Assembly (NCBI GenBank): GCA_030824965.1
Contig: JAPJQV010000003.1
Location: 248,001-312,000 of the forward strand
Direction: 5' to 3'
Source: Micavibrio sp.
GTDB lineage: Bacteria > Pseudomonadota > Alphaproteobacteria > Micavibrionales > Micavibrionaceae
DNA length: 64,000 nt
How positions within the stretch are numbered: position 1 is the stretch's first letter; each line of letters starts with the position of its first letter. Below are positions 59,789 through 64,000 of this stretch, piece by piece. A program made the position numbers and the translations under genes. The notes under the pieces are model-generated. The model was not told where the DNA came from, searched no databases, and saw only the letters and a program-made list of their open reading frames with translations.

Positions 59789-60283
59789 TTATTGCTTCAA
59801 ATTACCTTTAAGATGCTGGCCGATCTTCTCGAAAATATGGGCCGGAAAGTTCAAATCGTCCCATGGCAGATAGATCCAGCTGTCTTGCGGCACGTCGGTG
59901 ACATATATATCGACCACTTCCGCCCCTTGGGGTTTTGCATAGAGGCAGGCATAGGTGGCTTTAGGAAGGATTTTGCGGATGGCGCGGAAAGTATTGCCGC
60001 TATCGGACAGCTCATCAATGACAAGCCAGTCTTCGCCGTCTCCGGCCAGTTGCGGATGAGAAGAGATTTTCGTCTCTGACTGTTCTTTATGGTCATAGCT
60101 GGTGACGCTGACCGTTTCAATCAGGCGAATATCCAGCTCATACGCGACCTGAGAAGCCGGAATCAGCCCGCCCCGCGCAACCGCGACAATGCCTTTATAA
60201 GGAGCTTTGTCTTTAAGTTTAACCGCCAAGGCTTTTGCTGTGATATGGATGTCTTCCCAGCTGACAGGATAATCGTTGCTCAT
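59789..60283 (-). CDS. gpt: Xanthine phosphoribosyltransferase
   Basis: 164 residues; salvages xanthine or guanine with PRPP. YPVSWEDIHITAKALA, GIVAVARGGLIPASQVAYEL, and the PRPP-binding WLVIDELSDSGNTFRAI match E. coli Gpt. The end VTDVPQDSWIYLPWDD also fits. Nine bases after polA on the same strand, so they probably share a transcript. Confidence 0.94.
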   Translation of the reverse strand: MSNDYPVSWEDIHITAKALAVKLKDKAPYKGIVAVARGGLIPASQVAYELDIRLIETVSVTSYDHKEQSETKISSHPQLAGDGEDWLVIDELSDSGNTFRAIRKILPKATYACLYAKPQGAEVVDIYVTDVPQDSWIYLPWDDLNFPAHIFEKIGQHLKGNLKQ

Positions 60284-60292
60284 ATTTATCTC

Positions 60293-63103
60293 CTAATGCG
60301 CATCGGCCCAGTTTTTAGCGATGCCGGTTTCGACAACAAGGGGGACCGAGAAATTGGCGACCGCTTCCATTTCTCGTTTGATGATCGGCGCGACGTCGCT
60401 GGCTTTATCTTCCGGTATTTCGAAAACCAATTCGTCATGGACCTGCAATAACATCTTGGCGTCGAGCCCGCCTCCGCGGATCAGGCGGTCGAGGCGGACC
60501 ATAGCGAGCTTGATCAGATCTGCCGCCGTGCCTTGAACAGGGGCGTTGATCGCCTGACGCTCGGCACCGGAGCGCCGCGCCGGGTTTTTGTCCTGAATGC
60601 CCGGAATATAACATTTGCGGCCCAACAGCGTTTTCACATAGCCGTTTTCACGGGCGAAAGCTTTAGTCTCTTCCATGAAATTAGCGAGTTCCGGAAAGCG
60701 GGCGAAATATTGTTTGATATACTGGCTTGCTTCAGAGTTCGAAATGCCGAGCTGGTTCGCAAGGCCAAAGCCGGAAATGCCGTAGATGATGCCGAAATTG
60801 ATCGCTTTGGCTTTGCGGCGGATATCCGATGTCATCTGATCAAGCGGCACGTCGAAAACCTGAGAGGCGGTCGCCGTATGAATATCGATATTATCGCGAA
60901 ACGCCTGCTGCAAGGCTTTGATCCCCGCCATTTCGGCAACAAGGCGCAATTCGATCTGCGAATAATCGGCAGAAAGGAGAAGCTTACCTTGTTCCGCAAC
61001 GAAAGCGGTGCGGATCATTTTTCCTTCTTCGGTGCGAATCGGGATATTTTGCAAATTCGGATCGGAGGAAGACAAGCGCCCTGTCGAAGTGAGCGCCATG
61101 GCATAAGAGGTGTGAACACGGGAAGTCTTGGGCTGAGCCGCTAATTGCAAGGCTTCGGTATACGTCGATTTCAACTTGGATAGTTGCCGCCACATTAAAA
61201 TCTTTTTGACGAAATCGTGACCTTGCGCCGCAAGATTTTCCAGTACATCGACCGCCGTCGACCATTCACCGGTCTTTGTCTTGCCGCCCCCCGGTAATCC
61301 CATGCTATCAAATAAAACCGCGCCCAATTGTTTCGGCGAGCCGATATTGAATTCATGGCCGCTATCTTTGTAAATTTCGCTTTCCAGTTCGACGATTTTC
61401 TGGCCGAATTGATGGCTCAGAGATTTCAAAACATTCAGATCGACTTTGATACCGTCGAGTTCCATTTGAGCGATCACAGGACAAAGCGGGCGCTCGATAT
61501 CTTCATAGATCGTTGCAACGCGGTTTTGCGCTATCAGCAATCTAAAATGATTGTAAAGACGTAAGGTATAATCGGCGTCTTCCGCCGCGTAATTCGCCGC
61601 CTTTAAAAGATCGACCATATCGAAAGTGATACGATTTTTGCCCGTGCCGGTCACTTCGTCATAGGTGGTCATTTTATGATCGAAGAAAAGCTGGGTCAGC
61701 TCATCCAGGCCGTGGCCGTGCTGGGTGCCGTCGCAGACATAGGACATCAAAATCGTATCGTCGCAAGGATAGACGTCGATGCCTTCTTTTTTAAGCATCT
61801 GCCAATCATATTTCATATTATGCGCGACTTTTAGAACAGACAGGTCTTCCAGCACCGGCTTCAGCGCTGCGATCACTTTTTGTTTGTTAAGCTGATCGGG
61901 GCCGGAATTATCAGATAATAAATCGCCACCCTTGCAATGCCCGACCGGAATATAGCAAGCCTGCCCGGGTGCATAAGCCAGCGAAATACCGCAGAGTCCT
62001 GCTTTGGCGGGCGTTAAATCCGTTGTTTCCGTATCGAAAGCAAGAATGCCGGTTTCATAAGCGCTATCGATAAAGAACTGCAAGCGTTCTTCGGTGGTGA
62101 CCAGCTCGTAATTCTTTTCGACATCGATCTGGACGGCAGGTTTTGACGGTACGATTGCCGGAGCGGCATAATCTCGTTTTAAAGGCTTGGCGATTTCCGC
62201 AGTGTCGATACCGGCTCTGGCGGAAATGCGGGAGACGAGTGTTTTGAAACCCTGATATTGCAGGAAGGAAATGAGCCGCTCCGAAAACGGATGTTCCGGT
62301 TTTAAATCATCGAGCGGGATCGGCACGGGTACGTTATCATCCAGCATGACAAGTTTTTTAGAGATGCGTGCGTTCTCTATATTATTCCCCAAAGTCTCGC
62401 GGCGTTTAGGCTGTTTGATCTGGGAAATATTGGCGATCAATCCTTCCAGATCGCCATAAAGATTGATGAGTTCCGCCGCGGTCTTGATACCGATACCCGG
62501 CACGCCCGGCACGTTGTCGATAGAATCCCCGGCGAGCGCCTGAATATCGGTGACTTTATCCGGCTTCACGCCGAATTTTTCAAAGACTTGTTCTTCGCCG
62601 ATATAGGTTTGCTTGATCGGGTCCAACATGCGGACCTGACCGTCATAGATCAGTTGCATCAAATCCTTATCGGAAGACACGATCACGCAATTGATATTTT
62701 TCTCGCGTGCGCATTTTGCGTAAGTGGCGATCAGGTCGTCGGCTTCATAGCCATCAAGTTCAAGGCAGGGCAGGCCGAAGGCTTGCGTGGCTTCGCGGAT
62801 TAGCGGAAATTGCGGAATTAAATCTTCCGGCGTTTCCGACCGGTTGGCTTTATATTGCGGATAAATTTCATTGCGGAAATTATGGCGCGTGGCATCGAAG
62901 ATCACCGCGACGCGGGCATCGGGATGATCGCTCAAAAGCTTGAAGATCATATTGCAAAAACCCATCACCGCGCCGACAGGCGTTTTATCAGACGGGCGCG
63001 TGAGTGGCGGCAAGGCATGGAAAGCGCGGAATATAAATCCGGAACCATCGATCAGGAATAATTCCTGATCGTCGATATTTTCTACTTTTACTGACTGAGC
63101 CAT
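60293..63103 (-). CDS. polA: DNA polymerase I
   Basis: 936 residues, full length. The 5'-3' exonuclease domain (FLIDGSGFIFRAFHALPPL, GYEADDLIATYA, SSDKDLMQL), an intact 3'-5' exonuclease with ILAFDTETTDL and the Asp in HNMKYDWQML, and the polymerase palm/fingers with LLSADYSQIELRLVAEM, RRKAKAINFGIIYGISGFGLA and LQVHDELVFEIP are all present. It is needed for Okazaki-fragment maturation and repair. Upstream is rlmB. Confidence 0.97.
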   Translation of the reverse strand: MAQSVKVENIDDQELFLIDGSGFIFRAFHALPPLTRPSDKTPVGAVMGFCNMIFKLLSDHPDARVAVIFDATRHNFRNEIYPQYKANRSETPEDLIPQFPLIREATQAFGLPCLELDGYEADDLIATYAKCAREKNINCVIVSSDKDLMQLIYDGQVRMLDPIKQTYIGEEQVFEKFGVKPDKVTDIQALAGDSIDNVPGVPGIGIKTAAELINLYGDLEGLIANISQIKQPKRRETLGNNIENARISKKLVMLDDNVPVPIPLDDLKPEHPFSERLISFLQYQGFKTLVSRISARAGIDTAEIAKPLKRDYAAPAIVPSKPAVQIDVEKNYELVTTEERLQFFIDSAYETGILAFDTETTDLTPAKAGLCGISLAYAPGQACYIPVGHCKGGDLLSDNSGPDQLNKQKVIAALKPVLEDLSVLKVAHNMKYDWQMLKKEGIDVYPCDDTILMSYVCDGTQHGHGLDELTQLFFDHKMTTYDEVTGTGKNRITFDMVDLLKAANYAAEDADYTLRLYNHFRLLIAQNRVATIYEDIERPLCPVIAQMELDGIKVDLNVLKSLSHQFGQKIVELESEIYKDSGHEFNIGSPKQLGAVLFDSMGLPGGGKTKTGEWSTAVDVLENLAAQGHDFVKKILMWRQLSKLKSTYTEALQLAAQPKTSRVHTSYAMALTSTGRLSSSDPNLQNIPIRTEEGKMIRTAFVAEQGKLLLSADYSQIELRLVAEMAGIKALQQAFRDNIDIHTATASQVFDVPLDQMTSDIRRKAKAINFGIIYGISGFGLANQLGISNSEASQYIKQYFARFPELANFMEETKAFARENGYVKTLLGRKCYIPGIQDKNPARRSGAERQAINAPVQGTAADLIKLAMVRLDRLIRGGGLDAKMLLQVHDELVFEIPEDKASDVAPIIKREMEAVANFSVPLVVETGIAKNWADAH

Positions 63104-63109
63104 GCTCTC

Positions 63110-64000
63110 TTATTTAGAGCGTTTCGAAGCAATCGCAAACAGAGAAATTGCCGCGGCGTTTGATACGTTCAAGCTCGAAATCGGGCCACTGGTCGGCAGC
63201 TTGACCAGAAGATCGCAGTTTTCCTTGATTAAAGGGCGCAAGCCAGGACCTTCAGCCCCAAGCACGAGGACAGTTTTCTCATAGGAAGGAGCATCGGAAA
63301 TGCTCGTGCCGCGCTCATCAAGGGCGAGACAGAAATATCCCGCTTCTTTCAAAGCTTCAATCGCGCGTGACAAATTGGTTTCGTAGATAAGAGGAATATG
63401 TTCGGCGGCACCGCTAGCTGTTTTTGTGATCAAGCCTGAAAGCTCGGGCGCATTGCGGCTCTGAACAATAACGGCATCCGCGCCGAACGCACAGGCCGAG
63501 CGTAAAATCGCGCCGATATTATGCGGATCGGTAACCTGATCGAGCAGAAGAACGGTCGACTTTTTCTTAACTTCCGCCTTGCGGATGATGTCATGCAGGA
63601 AAACCTCTTCCATCGGCTCGACATCAAGGCCGACGCCCTGATGAACGGCGTCACGGGGAAGCGCGCGGTGCAGGGCCTCTTTTTCGACGATGGTTACTTC
63701 AGGTAAGCGAATACCCTCTTCCAGTGCTTGATCGATGGCGTTTTGGATATCGGCCAAATCGGCTTCTGTTGCATAGATAGCTTTTATCGAGCGAGAAGGG
63801 TTGAGAAGGGCGGCCTGAACGGCATGGATACCGTAAACTTCGACAGAAATGCGCGGACCGGAATAACGTGGCGCGCGGTCATCTCTAGCTCCACTCGATC
63901 TTTGACTATTTCTTTGAGGACGGTCGCCACCGAACGATCTTTGTGGCCCGGATTTTGATGATCCGCCGAAATCGCGCTTCGGTCTGTCACCAAAGTCTCT
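63110..64000 (-). CDS. rlmB: 23S rRNA (guanosine-2'-O)-methyltransferase RlmB, partial
   Basis: The frame is open to the right edge, so the N-terminus is missing. The SpoU-type knot is complete: LLLDQVTDPHNIGAILRSACAFGADAVIV, LVLGAEGPGLRPLIKENCDLLVKLP and SSLNVSNAAAISLF. Before it is the substrate-binding domain starting VYGIHAVQAALLNPSRSIKAIYATE. The first 50 visible residues are Arg/Gly/Ser-rich (RDFGDRPKRDFGG, RSFGGDRPQR), an RG-type disordered extension. It methylates G2251 of 23S rRNA. Confidence 0.95.
   Translation of the reverse strand, partial: RDFGDRPKRDFGGSSKSGPQRSFGGDRPQRNSQRSSGARDDRAPRYSGPRISVEVYGIHAVQAALLNPSRSIKAIYATEADLADIQNAIDQALEEGIRLPEVTIVEKEALHRALPRDAVHQGVGLDVEPMEEVFLHDIIRKAEVKKKSTVLLLDQVTDPHNIGAILRSACAFGADAVIVQSRNAPELSGLITKTASGAAEHIPLIYETNLSRAIEALKEAGYFCLALDERGTSISDAPSYEKTVLVLGAEGPGLRPLIKENCDLLVKLPTSGPISSLNVSNAAAISLFAIASKRSK

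Noticed and set aside
1..64000. CRISPR arrays, IS elements, prophage or conjugative modules
   Set aside because: No regularly spaced repeats, transposase, integrase or phage structural genes were seen.

Overview
The window looks like a chromosomal segment of an alphaproteobacterium. The markers for this are GcrA with clustered GANTC (CcrM-type) sites, the NDUFA12-like / MlaD / DUF2155 gene trio, the rpoZ-(p)ppGpp synthetase-DUF2062-acpS-lepB-rnc-era run, an alphaproteobacterial double cold-shock protein, a phasin, and a 608-residue NrdA without an ATP cone. Base composition is moderate and intergenic DNA is AT-rich. The genus cannot be fixed from the sequence alone. No rRNA, IS element, prophage or CRISPR array was seen; there is one tRNA (Gly-GCC).

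Layout. 1-8.9 kb: fatty-acid beta-oxidation genes (thiolase end, FadN-type bifunctional enzyme, acyl-CoA dehydrogenase, SCP2 carrier, thioesterase), with a RimK-type ligase, RlmJ and a transglutaminase-like protein between them. 8.9-13 kb: panC, an SCO1-type copper chaperone, phoH with a structured leader, and a DUF47/Pit phosphate pair. 13-15.5 kb: three tandem paralogous prepilin-like proteins. 15.5-20.1 kb: class I ribonucleotide reductase as separate nrdB and nrdA units, each behind paired NrdR-like boxes, with a TPP riboswitch plus terminator upstream of nrdB. 20.1-28 kb: pyk, a LapG-like protease carrying an N-terminal MshEN-like c-di-GMP domain, hldE, a small NrdR-box ORF, DacF/SPOR and a phasin. 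28-36 kb: clpS / Imm53-like / clpA, a receiver-deaminase fusion, NDUFA12, mlaD, DUF2155 and an AT-rich fic gene with three operator-like palindromes beside tRNA-Gly. 37-44 kb: ProX-type deacylase, CnoX-like chaperedoxin, LON-domain protein, Trm112, leuA with a leucine leader peptide, a chemoreceptor and a NYN protein. 44-51 kb: the rpoZ to era housekeeping run, then gcrA. 51-64 kb: fadD, pheST split by an Mrr-like nuclease, a HAD hydrolase, rplT, an unusual rpmI, gpt, polA and the RlmB end.

The common theme is growth and cell-cycle control. Three paired NrdR-like operators tie nrdA, nrdB and an uncharacterised 62-residue ORF into one inferred regulon. GANTC clusters lie upstream of nrdA/pyk and gcrA, and the gcrA promoter region also holds an exact DnaA box, consistent with the Caulobacter DnaA-GcrA-CcrM circuit. 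The least conventional items are the MshEN-LapG fusion, the receiver-pseudodeaminase fusion, the TPP riboswitch ahead of nrdB, the phoH leader RNA, and a palindromic repeat that supplies the start codon and signal peptide of the DUF2155 gene. All family names are from motif recognition; no database search was run.
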